DNA of 64,000 bases, from NCBI GenBank assembly GCA_025350325.1, contig JANXYB010000078.1, positions 1 through 64,000 of the forward strand, in the 5' to 3' direction. Shown here one piece after another: positions 1 to 8,240 of this stretch. Position numbers and translations under genes: made by a program. Numbering within the stretch: the first letter of the stretch is position 1; each line of letters begins with the position of its first letter. The notes beneath the pieces were generated by a model that saw only the letters and a list, made by a program, of their open reading frames with translations, ran no database searches and was not told the origin of the DNA. The DNA is from Acidobacteriaceae bacterium. GTDB lineage: Bacteria > Acidobacteriota > Terriglobia > Terriglobales > Acidobacteriaceae.

Positions 1-2
1 TG

Positions 3-998
3 CCGCAAAACGTCGAAGCTGGGCCGGCTGGTGCAGTTGAAGGCGAGCCAATCAGCAACGATGGCATCGCCCTGATCATTAAGAACCTCGCCACTGCACC
101 GCTTGGCATTACGGAAGATGAGAGCTTTCGAATCTCCATCGCCGGAGCACAAGAAAAGACCGCATTCTTGTATCGCAATGGAAAGTGGTACAAGCCGCGT
201 GGCACGACGGCAACGACTCACATTTTCAAACCGTCTATCGGCAAGCTACCAAATGGCGTCGACCTCACACATAGCGTTGAAAATGAACATTTCTGTTTGG
301 AGGTAATTGCAGCGCTCGGAATTGAAACAACCAAATCGCAAATTCTGAGCTTCGGAAAGCGACGCGTCTTAGTGGTGGAACGATTTGATCGGCTATGGGC
401 CGCGGATGGAAGGCTCCTTCGATTGCCCCAGGAAGATTGCTGCCAAGCACTTTCTGTCTCCCCGGTGCAAAAGTACCAATCAGACGGCGGTCCCGGCATT
501 GTGCAGATCCTTCAGTTGCTTCGCGGAAGCGACGATCCGCTCGCCGATCAGCGAGCCTTTCTAAAGGCAAACATCGTTTTCTGGCTTATAGGGGCGACAG
601 ACGGGCACGCGAAAAACTTCAGCATGTTTCTCCGGCCCGGCGGTCGTTTCCGATTGACGCCGCTGTACGATGTCATCTCGGCTCAGCCCAGTGTCGATTC
701 AAAACAATTGCTCTGGAAGAATTTTCGGCTGGCGATGTTTTTCGGAACCAAACCTCACTACGCTATGCGGCAAGTGGCGCCTCGCCATTTTTTCCAAACG
801 TCGGCCCGGGCCGGCATGGGAAAGGACATCGTACCATCGATTATTGGAGAACTGTGTGGCGAGGTGGACGTTGCTGTTAATCGAGTGAATGCAGATCTTC
901 CGTCAGGCTTTCCGGTCAAAATAGCCGATTCAATTTCGAATGGAATCAGGCGGCGCCTTCAAATCCTCGCGTCTGGTGATCAAGAACGCCGCCTGTGA
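3..998 (+). CDS. HipA-like serine/threonine kinase, 5' end outside window
   Basis: The reading frame is open from the first bases of the window, so the N-terminus is missing; about 331 residues are visible. It reads as the kinase part of a HipA-family toxin: an ATP-site segment SIAGAQEKTAF near residue 43 of the visible part, a following THIFKPS strand, the catalytic-loop motif GATDGHAKNF and the metal-binding LTPLYDV. In HipA proteins these residues phosphorylate glutamyl-tRNA synthetase or a related target, and a HipB-type antitoxin is usually encoded just upstream, which here would lie outside the window. All visible kinase motifs are intact, so there is no sign of decay. The first in-frame ATG at 168 would cut off the ATP-binding segment and is not the true start. 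Confidence 0.88.
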   Translation, partial: PQNVEAGPAGAVEGEPISNDGIALIIKNLATAPLGITEDESFRISIAGAQEKTAFLYRNGKWYKPRGTTATTHIFKPSIGKLPNGVDLTHSVENEHFCLEVIAALGIETTKSQILSFGKRRVLVVERFDRLWAADGRLLRLPQEDCCQALSVSPVQKYQSDGGPGIVQILQLLRGSDDPLADQRAFLKANIVFWLIGATDGHAKNFSMFLRPGGRFRLTPLYDVISAQPSVDSKQLLWKNFRLAMFFGTKPHYAMRQVAPRHFFQTSARAGMGKDIVPSIIGELCGEVDVAVNRVNADLPSGFPVKIADSISNGIRRRLQILASGDQERRL

Positions 999-1108
999 TT
1001 ACTTGACCGAATTTATGAATGAACGTCTTTACGACAGAACCGGAATTTACCCCAAATTCCGAGCTTTCAGCTTAATCTGCCTCAGACTCCTCGCCAACTC
1101 TCGATCGG

Positions 1109-1708
1109 CTAGTGCGCAGTTTGGGGAGGTACGACTGCCCAACCTCCGTCAGTGCCTTTTACCAGGGTGGCGGTTGCTGACCGGATGGATGAGTCGGCAG
1201 CGAACTTGGGAAAGGCTCTCATCGATTCGGGGGTGCTGGCCCATGCGGGGATGCCTTCAACCTCATAACCGTATTTGACGGTATATTGCGTGGGGTTGGA
1301 AGCATCGTTGGGGGTAGCGTTGTCGATGGCGGTGACGTTGAAGTGGCCGAAGCAGAAGTTGCCGTAACCGGGCTGATTCGGGTCGGGAGTCCAGGCGGGG
1401 TGGCCCTTGTCCGAGAGGTCGTAGATATTGACCTGCTTGGAGCCGACGAGAAAACGCTTCTTTTCCTCGGACCCACGAATGAGCAGGCCGGCATCGGTGA
1501 GCGCGTTGTAGTCGCGAATCTTTTCGTCCTTTGAGCTGTCGACCTGTGCGGGCAGCTTTATCGGTTCGGGCCAAACGCATTCGTGCCGGCCAGCGAAAGA
1601 CTTGTTGATCGCGGATTTCAGTTCCGAGTGATCGACTTGTTTCTTGCAACCGGCCGCCCATGCGATAAGCCCGATCAACACGAGTGCCAGGACGATTCTT
1701 TCACGCAT
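1109..1708 (-). CDS. putative lipoprotein of unknown function
   Basis: This encodes 199 residues with a short hydrophobic signal followed by a lipobox-like WAAGC and a charged KK, so it is probably processed by signal peptidase II and lipid-anchored. The mature part has no motif I recognise; it is polar, with several Trp and Pro residues and no further membrane segment. It is the last of a run of minus-strand genes but is separated from the GH125 gene upstream by almost 380 bases, so it probably has its own promoter. Function unknown. Confidence 0.75.
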   Translation of the reverse strand: MRERIVLALVLIGLIAWAAGCKKQVDHSELKSAINKSFAGRHECVWPEPIKLPAQVDSSKDEKIRDYNALTDAGLLIRGSEEKKRFLVGSKQVNIYDLSDKGHPAWTPDPNQPGYGNFCFGHFNVTAIDNATPNDASNPTQYTVKYGYEVEGIPAWASTPESMRAFPKFAADSSIRSATATLVKGTDGGWAVVPPQTAH

Positions 1709-2085
1709 CTCGATTCACCTCGAAGATTTGGATGCGGGAAATCGGGTTGGAACGAAGGAGCCTGATTAGGATTCAAAAAAGAGGAAAGATCCGCCCATGG
1801 CGGCGAAAGAGGAAGCGGCAGCGCGACGGACGGCGTGCGGGAAAACAGGTTTGAGCAGATTTGTGCCAACGTGAGAGCAGCAGGTTTCGCGAGTTCGCGA
1901 TTTCTCCAGTCCGCCATGTTGCTCAGCTACCGGATTATGAAAAGAGGTACTTTCCTTGGTTGCCGCTGTGATTCTCGTCAGCTTCACGACCTATCAAACG
2001 AGCTCAAAGATCGCGAAGCGTCACGAGCGACATGACCTTGTCCCTGTCGGATGAATGCTCAATTGCTCAACCCACGGGCGGCGGG
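1709..2085. other. intergenic region, nothing recognised
   Basis: The 377 bases between the lipoprotein gene and the GH125 gene contain only short overlapping frames with no family resemblance. I see no convincing hairpin followed by a T-run and no RNA gene. It presumably holds the promoter of the lipoprotein gene. Confidence 0.5.
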
Positions 2086-3531
2086 TCACAGGTGCTTTAG
2101 CACGCGCGGAAAATTGCGCGCCAGCGTCAGAATCAATTCGCCGAACAGTGTGTTAGCCCAGGCAAACCACGCGCGCGTGAATTTTGCTGGATCGTCTTTG
2201 TTGAAACTTTCGTGCATAAATCCAGTGTTCGCGTGCGTGTCCTTGAGCCAGTGAACGCATTGCAACTGCTCCCGTTCATCTGCAGTGGTGAGAGCGCGCA
2301 TGATGATGGACATAGGCCAGATCATGTCTTTGCCTATATGAGGGCCGCCCACGCCCTCAGCCGCTGAGCCACGGTAGAAGTACGGATTGTTCTCACTCAA
2401 AATAAAATTGCGCGTGGCCTGATACATGGGATCCGCGATGGTGCAGCAACCGAGATACGGCATGCCGAGCAGGCTGGGCACATTCGCATCATCCATATAG
2501 ATGGCGTTGCCAAATCCGTCAATTTCATATGCCCAGATGTCACCCGCTTGCGGATGATGACCACGAACATGCGTCTTGAGTGCCTGGGTGATTTCAGCAG
2601 CAAGACTGGCGGCTTCGCGTGCGGCAGTTGTGTCGTGCGCGATCTCAGTCAGCATCTGTTCGATCTTTAAAAGCGTGGCGACAGCGAAGAAATTGGCTGG
2701 GATATTTAATGGGTAAACGCACGCGTCATCGGACGGACGAAATCCCGAATAGATTAGGCCAATCGCCTTCGCAGGATTGCCAAGTCCGTCAAAATTCAAC
2801 GTGTCGTTTGGGCTCGCAGAGGATCGGCGAAATGAGTATGGTCCCGGCGATTTCTTGCGCTGTTGCTGCCTGAAAGTCGCGACGATCAGGTACATCGCCT
2901 TTCTCCACTGCTCATCGAAGGGCGCAGTATCCTTAGTTTCAGACCAATAGCGATGCGCCAGCCGCACGGGATAGCAGAGAGAATCCACTTCCCACTTGCG
3001 CTCGCCCACCCCGGGCTTCATCTGCGTTTCATCTGTCTTGCTCCAGGAGAGCGGCTCGGTACTTTTGAGATCTGGCATGAACGAGTTGGCATAGGGATCG
3101 GTGAGAATGCACTGCGTCTGCCGCCGCACTAAGCCATGAATGAGGCGCGCAAGTTCAGCATCAGCAGGCAGAAAACTCATGTAGGGCCAGACCTGCGCTG
3201 ACGAATCCCGCAGCCACATAGCAGGAATATCGCCGGTCACAACAATGGTGTCGGGCTTGCCGCCATTGAGAGCAAACGTCACGGTGGTGTCGAGCGTGTT
3301 GGGCAGGCAATTTGAAAAGAGCCATGCCAATTCAGGATCAGAAATCTTGGCGCTGACGGATTCGATCGCCGCATCGACAACTTTGCTACGAAACCGCCTC
3401 GTAGCAGGCAGTGGCCGCTGCGACGCAAATGAATTGGCGGCGCGAAGGACAGAGGAAGGCAACGCAGTGGCGCCGACCGCAAGAGCGGCACTGCGCATAA
3501 GGTCTCTACGAGAAAAGAATTCTGAGTGCAT
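2086..3531 (-). CDS. GH125 family glycoside hydrolase (exo-alpha-1,6-mannosidase), Tat-exported
   Basis: The 481 residues match glycoside hydrolase family 125 (formerly DUF1237) along their whole length. A twin-arginine signal (SRRDLMRSAALAVGATALP) at residues 7-25 predicts export of the folded enzyme. Family landmarks follow in order: GDIPAMWLRDSSAQ around residue 100, WAYEIDGFGNAIYMDDANVP around 340, FYRGSAAEGVGGPHIGKD around 390, and the C-terminal HESFNKDDP and TRAWFAWAN blocks. Characterised members remove non-reducing alpha-1,6-linked mannose by inversion. The ATG is preceded by GGGAGGG. It lies downstream of the acyl-modification cassette on the same strand, so it may act on the same mannose-containing glycan, but a 170-base gap leaves co-transcription uncertain. 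Confidence 0.93.
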   Translation of the reverse strand: MHSEFFSRRDLMRSAALAVGATALPSSVLRAANSFASQRPLPATRRFRSKVVDAAIESVSAKISDPELAWLFSNCLPNTLDTTVTFALNGGKPDTIVVTGDIPAMWLRDSSAQVWPYMSFLPADAELARLIHGLVRRQTQCILTDPYANSFMPDLKSTEPLSWSKTDETQMKPGVGERKWEVDSLCYPVRLAHRYWSETKDTAPFDEQWRKAMYLIVATFRQQQRKKSPGPYSFRRSSASPNDTLNFDGLGNPAKAIGLIYSGFRPSDDACVYPLNIPANFFAVATLLKIEQMLTEIAHDTTAAREAASLAAEITQALKTHVRGHHPQAGDIWAYEIDGFGNAIYMDDANVPSLLGMPYLGCCTIADPMYQATRNFILSENNPYFYRGSAAEGVGGPHIGKDMIWPMSIIMRALTTADEREQLQCVHWLKDTHANTGFMHESFNKDDPAKFTRAWFAWANTLFGELILTLARNFPRVLKHL

Positions 3532-3704
3532 GTCCTAAACCCTCCCACTTAATACGGAATGCAGGGCCGGCCGTTCACAGCGCGGTCGTTGTGTGCATAT
3601 CGATCAATCGCGTCAAATTCCGCATGGGCATCATAGCGAGGCAACTTTACTAGTTCGATGCCAGGACGAGTTCCTGCGAATGACTTGACGGGGTGTAGAT
3701 GGCG

Positions 3705-4640
3705 CTATTGAAGGGCCCGCTGAAGCCGGACATTAATGATGCGGCTAAGAGTGTTCGCGCCGGTTGAACTGAGGTGGACGTCGTCGATAAAGTTATGCGG
3801 ATTTGTCCGAAATGACGCATAATCAGCGCTGAGAAAATCGATGACTGGCCCCGCCGGTAACTTTTTGGTCATCATCGCAGTGTAGCTTTGTATTTCATCT
3901 CGATCGTACTCAAACTCCGGCTCATACATGGGATTCACAACGTAAACGATTCGGGTACCGGCGTTTTGCAGTTCCTGAACCAATGCAATATAGTCAGCCA
4001 CTGCCACGGGATCTTGAGCGATGATGACGTGCGGTCCACGCGCATGCGGTTTGGGTGTGACCTGCTGCGGAAAGGAGTGGCTGCCGTTGGGGAAAAAGCG
4101 CGACGGCTGATGCATGAATCGGCTCATGAGAATGTCGTATTCAACGCCGAGCGAACTAATCGATCCTAGTGCCTCTTCACGGCGGACGGTGTCAAAGCCA
4201 TCCTGCAAATCGTGAAACTTTGTGGTGCGAGGATAGAGGCCGACAATCGCAACCTTGAAGTGGCCGTGCGGCATAGCCTGTTCGACAAGCCGACGCTCTT
4301 CGCTGGCGTTGCCACCCTCGAGAGACTCGTTATAAAAGCGATAGCCGGAAAAATATTCCGGCAGCCAATTAACCTGAGAAGAAGCGCCGATGACGAGAGC
4401 ATCGAAGTTCGCCGGCACGTAAGCTTGGTTGAGAAGGAACTTGGCCCTGCGCTCATGGGACGATGTGATGAGGTCCCTACCATGCGGATCGCGGAATATT
4501 CCGTACACATCCATTCGCCAAGCGACCGCCGTACTTGATCCCACACACAAAAGGATTACACCCAGCGCGACAATCAGCCAATGGCGACTCTTCCGTTCGT
4601 CTTGTGTGGCGGCGGCCGTGACCGTAGATGTTGCGTTCAT
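3705..4640 (-). CDS. SGNH-like single-pass membrane protein, AlgJ/DltD-like partner of MBOAT acyltransferase
   Basis: The 311 residues begin with a short polar N-terminus and one transmembrane helix at about 22-42; the rest should lie outside the membrane. Two SGNH-hydrolase-like signatures are visible: a nucleophile-type VIGASSQ near residue 87 and a C-terminal DDVHLS resembling the DxxH dyad. Proteins of this build (AlgJ, AlgX, DltD and relatives) act with MBOAT proteins to move acyl groups onto extracytoplasmic glycans or teichoic acids. Only 14 bases separate its ATG from the stop of the MBOAT gene, supporting co-transcription and a shared pathway. The acyl group and acceptor cannot be read from the sequence. 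Confidence 0.72.
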   Translation of the reverse strand: MNATSTVTAAATQDERKSRHWLIVALGVILLCVGSSTAVAWRMDVYGIFRDPHGRDLITSSHERRAKFLLNQAYVPANFDALVIGASSQVNWLPEYFSGYRFYNESLEGGNASEERRLVEQAMPHGHFKVAIVGLYPRTTKFHDLQDGFDTVRREEALGSISSLGVEYDILMSRFMHQPSRFFPNGSHSFPQQVTPKPHARGPHVIIAQDPVAVADYIALVQELQNAGTRIVYVVNPMYEPEFEYDRDEIQSYTAMMTKKLPAGPVIDFLSADYASFRTNPHNFIDDVHLSSTGANTLSRIINVRLQRALQ

Positions 4641-4654
4641 CTTGAGTGAGCCCT

Positions 4655-6094
4655 TCAGAAGCGGAAGTACACAAACGGTGCCGGAATACTGGAATTGACA
4701 AAAACAAAACCTATCAGCGTAAGCACAACTGCATACGCGCAGTTGAGGGCTGTTGGACGAAAATCGCGCGCGAGTTGTTCCGATGATGGGCCGATAAATG
4801 CAACCAGCGTGCCGATGACTAGCGGTGGCCCGAAGATGTGAAGGCTCAGCCCTTCGATATTTAGCAACGCAAGGTTAGTAGTGGTGAACGGATGATGCGG
4901 ATTGAACAGCGCGATAGTGCGGGCCGTTGCGTGAACCACCGAGTCTGAGCCGAAATAGATAAAGGCGATCATCACCAGCGCGATGGTGAGCATCCAGGAA
5001 AAGAAGCCGGGGATGTGCGGCATTTGCTTCTTGCGCCAGACCTGGTTAATGGCGAGATAAGATCCGTGCAGTAATCCAAAGATCACGAACGTCCATGCGG
5101 GTCCATGCCAGAGGCCGGCAATGCCCATCGCCAATAGCGTTGATAAGGCAGAGAACATCAGCGTTCTCTTGGGCAATGCTTTGAGTATGGGGGTGTAGAG
5201 GTAAGTAGTGATAAACGTGGTGAGCGAAATGTGCCAGCGTTGCCAAAACTCGATAATGGACGTAGCCCGGAACGGAGCATCGAAGTTTCGGGGAATTTCA
5301 ATACCAAGCATCATCGCCGAACCAATCGCCATGTCGGAGTAGCCGCTGAAATCGAAATAGACCTGCAACATATAAGCCAGACCGAAGACCCAGCTCTCGA
5401 GCGCTGATGGATGCTGTGCCGTACTGAATCCGTACGCAGCAACGCGCGCAAATGCGTCGGCGAACACAGCCTTCTTGAACAGCCCAATAGAAAAATGAAA
5501 CACCCCACGTGCCAAGGTCGTAAAACGCGTCTCATCTTTACCACCGAAACTACCAAACTGATGGAGTATGCGTTTGGCTCGCACCAGGGGGCCTGAAATG
5601 AGATATGGGAAAAAAGTCACGAACGTGGCGTGATCAAAAAGCGTGCCCGGCGTTATCAGTCCCTCGTAACACTCCATAAGGTACATAATCTGCGTGATGG
5701 TAAAGAAGCTGATGCCAAGGGGAAAGCCAAGCGCGGGCACTTTGTATCCGCTGGGCAACGCAAAGGCTAGCATCGATGCGAAGAAGGCAAGGTACTTGAA
5801 CAGGCACAAGTAGGCTACATTCAAAACATTTCCGGCAATCAAAATTCTCTTTTTTGATGCGCCCTGAGCGCGATCAATCCCGCGAGCCAAGAGCCAATTA
5901 CCGACGATCGAAAAACTCAGGTAGACCAGGTTGAGAGGGCGCCTGTTCGAATAGAAATAAATTGAGGCAGCAAGGATAAAAAATTGGGTCGCGCGTGGCC
6001 CATGGGTCGCGCCAAATAACTTTCGCAACACAATTGACCCCACAACGACGATAGGCAGAAAAAGAAGGATGTACTCAAACGAAGCAAAGAGCAT
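4655..6094 (-). CDS. MBOAT family O-acyltransferase (AlgI/DltB-like)
   Basis: The 479 residues form a polytopic membrane protein of about ten or eleven helices with the MBOAT hallmarks: FWQRWHISLTTF around residue 290 and the catalytic-His region GLWHGPAWTFVIFGLLHG around residue 340. AlgI and DltB use these residues to pass an acyl group through the membrane to an extracytoplasmic acceptor. The neighbours give the likely chain of events: an acyl carrier protein and FkbH-like loader upstream, and an SGNH-like partner 14 bases downstream. The protein is full length for the family. Substrate specificity is not predictable from the sequence. Confidence 0.93.
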   Translation of the reverse strand: MLFASFEYILLFLPIVVVGSIVLRKLFGATHGPRATQFFILAASIYFYSNRRPLNLVYLSFSIVGNWLLARGIDRAQGASKKRILIAGNVLNVAYLCLFKYLAFFASMLAFALPSGYKVPALGFPLGISFFTITQIMYLMECYEGLITPGTLFDHATFVTFFPYLISGPLVRAKRILHQFGSFGGKDETRFTTLARGVFHFSIGLFKKAVFADAFARVAAYGFSTAQHPSALESWVFGLAYMLQVYFDFSGYSDMAIGSAMMLGIEIPRNFDAPFRATSIIEFWQRWHISLTTFITTYLYTPILKALPKRTLMFSALSTLLAMGIAGLWHGPAWTFVIFGLLHGSYLAINQVWRKKQMPHIPGFFSWMLTIALVMIAFIYFGSDSVVHATARTIALFNPHHPFTTTNLALLNIEGLSLHIFGPPLVIGTLVAFIGPSSEQLARDFRPTALNCAYAVVLTLIGFVFVNSSIPAPFVYFRF

Positions 6095-6259
6095 ATAGGA
6101 GTCGTCTCAATCCCACCTTTTTGGTTTCAAGTAGCCCTGAGTCGGCTAATCAGAGGCGCCGAACCCGTCTGTAGTTATCTGTGCCAGGATCTCCAGTTTA
6201 TAGAGCAGATCGACCGCACGACAACCCGCAGTCAAGAAGCAAAAGACGACGACAGCGGA

Positions 6260-7708
6260 CTAGACTGTTGTCGCAAGGCGCATCATCTCGCGCACGATGG
6301 GTATAAGCGTGTCGAGCGCATTGACAGATCGTTCCATCAGCAGGCCGGTAGTTTGGTCGGTGGGCAGGCGCGGGAGGCGGCTTGTGAGCACGTGGATTTG
6401 CGGCATATTTGCATTTATTTCCGCGCACAACAACTCTCCAGCGGCTTTGGCCATCGCGTATTCAATCATTCCCGGCGGCCGCGCATCAACGTACACCGAC
6501 GATGGATAATGGGCGATCAGTTTTTGCGCTGAGCTGCGAGATTTAGTCAACGCACAACACAGATCGTAAAATCCTCGGACATAAAATTGGGTGAAGTCGG
6601 CATATGTCGCAGCCGAAAACATCTCATACCGCGGCCGCGCAATTGAACTAGTGGCGAAGTAAAAAAGGTGCGTCGGCGAAACCTTCAGATTGGCGGTCTG
6701 TGCCTCCGCGGGCTGTCGAACGTCGTAGGCAAACGAAGTCGCCTTGCCTCCCCGCTTTCGAAGTGACTCCGCCAAAGATTCCGCGTCCTGCTTGCCGAGC
6801 ACGTACGAAATGACGACTTCGCCACCGCCGGTCGCGATGATTTTTGCGGTTGATTCGCCGAGGCCTCGGGACCCGCCGATGACAAGGGCTCGCATCCCGG
6901 TGAATTCGGTCGATTCAACTTGTTTCGCAATATCTTCGACCGATGCCTGCGCGACCGGCGGATGGCGCACGAATACTTCAAGGGTCCCTTCAATTGAACT
7001 CCCCTTTACGGCGATGCGCGCTTTCCGAAACCGCTCATCGTGCTGCACGACTTCGTAATGCAATCCTCTTTGTGCGGGCCCGCTTCGTAGTATCGCGTCG
7101 AGCCGTGCAAACAGCGAGTGCAGGCCCGGGCATTCCATCCCCACGATGTAGGTGCAAGCCAGCAATTCCGCTACGCATTTAGCACCGACAAACTGCGCAA
7201 GCCTTGGAAACATCGCTTGCACCGCAGCGCTGGAGTTGACGAAGGCATTGCCACGCTGACCGGGCATTTCCGCAAATGATAAGTCCCGCGCTTTGGACCG
7301 GGCAGATAAAACTGCATCGTAGGAAACGCTTGCCGACAGCGCCTGTTCGCCATATTCAAGAGCGATGGAGAGAACCGGCAAACCACGAACCTCAACCTGA
7401 GCCGCATCCGGATTAACGGGGGACTGATCCGACACGCTGAGCACTGCATCATCCCCCAGATAAGTCCAGTGCAGAAACCTCGCCTGAATTCGCTGAATTG
7501 GAGCGTCGATGCGATTGGTTGCTACGAGGCTCTCGAGAGACCAGAGCAGCGTATGTACACCATGCACCACGGGAAGCGCGGCCTGCGTTCTGCGCGCGGC
7601 TACAGGATCCATGTGCATAGGATTGCGGTCGCCAGATAGATTGGCAAATTGCTCATGCAGCGTCTGCGAGACGGTGCGCGAGGCTATGAGTATGCGCCCT
7701 TCAGACAT
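6260..7708 (-). CDS. MaoC-like dehydratase fused to short-chain dehydrogenase/reductase
   Basis: Two catalytic domains share one 482-residue chain. Residues 1 to about 130 form a hot-dog MaoC domain with the hydratase-2 signature LSGDRNPMHMDPVAA at about 23-37, which acts on acyl thioesters. From about residue 245 an SDR domain follows with the nucleotide-binding motif GGSRGLGES and the YxxxK catalytic pair in YAMAKAAGE. Between them is a region of about 110 residues that may be a second, degenerate hot-dog repeat. The fusion suggests consecutive reduction and dehydration (or the reverse) of an ACP- or CoA-bound intermediate, fitting its place between the ACP gene and the MBOAT gene. Gaps of 108 and 165 bases leave the operon structure somewhat open. 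Confidence 0.85.
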   Translation of the reverse strand: MSEGRILIASRTVSQTLHEQFANLSGDRNPMHMDPVAARRTQAALPVVHGVHTLLWSLESLVATNRIDAPIQRIQARFLHWTYLGDDAVLSVSDQSPVNPDAAQVEVRGLPVLSIALEYGEQALSASVSYDAVLSARSKARDLSFAEMPGQRGNAFVNSSAAVQAMFPRLAQFVGAKCVAELLACTYIVGMECPGLHSLFARLDAILRSGPAQRGLHYEVVQHDERFRKARIAVKGSSIEGTLEVFVRHPPVAQASVEDIAKQVESTEFTGMRALVIGGSRGLGESTAKIIATGGGEVVISYVLGKQDAESLAESLRKRGGKATSFAYDVRQPAEAQTANLKVSPTHLFYFATSSIARPRYEMFSAATYADFTQFYVRGFYDLCCALTKSRSSAQKLIAHYPSSVYVDARPPGMIEYAMAKAAGELLCAEINANMPQIHVLTSRLPRLPTDQTTGLLMERSVNALDTLIPIVREMMRLATTV

Positions 7709-7816
7709 GGATGCTCCTCATGCATGCTCCTATAGACTGTGACCACGACGCCAGATCGACTTCATGCAAATGCAATGCAGGGCGTGAATAATTGTTGTTC
7801 GCATGCATGCGCGACG

Positions 7817-8074
7817 CTATGCGTTGTTCGCCTTCTTCAGGGTGAGATCAACCAGGTCGCCTACTTCTTTTAAATCCTGCAGCTCACTCAGGCCAAAACG
7901 AATCTTGAAATGGTGTTCGATCATTTCGATGAGGGAAATATGTGCGAGTGAATCCCAGTTGCGCGTATTATTTGCGTTGGATTGGCGTGTCACGACGAGA
8001 CCAGGTATCGCCAAAGCTTCTTGAAAGATGGGCTGAAAATCAGCAAGGACAGTGTCGGGGTTCCGGGGGGGCAT
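7817..8074 (-). CDS. acyl carrier protein
   Basis: This 85-residue acidic helical protein carries the phosphopantetheine attachment motif in NWDSLAHISLI, with the modifiable Ser about halfway along the chain, and ends in a Lys-rich helix. It is a stand-alone carrier rather than fatty-acid AcpP, as judged by its divergent sequence and its place between an FkbH-like gene and a MaoC-SDR gene. FkbH-type enzymes load a glyceryl group from 1,3-bisphosphoglycerate onto dedicated ACPs, so this is the likely carrier for the cassette. The same-strand neighbours are 108 and 166 bases away. Confidence 0.92.
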   Translation of the reverse strand: MPPRNPDTVLADFQPIFQEALAIPGLVVTRQSNANNTRNWDSLAHISLIEMIEHHFKIRFGLSELQDLKEVGDLVDLTLKKANNA

Positions 8075-8240
8075 GCTTGACGCACTCCATTAAGACGGCT
8101 TTTTTCGACAACATTATGTTTGAGCGATTCAGGCATCGCTGTGGAGATCAACTCTCGGTCGTCCGATGGCATAATTCATTTCGACCCTGCCGCCGCTCCA
8201 GGATCTCCCCGCCTGCGCAACTATTGAATACTTGGTCCAG

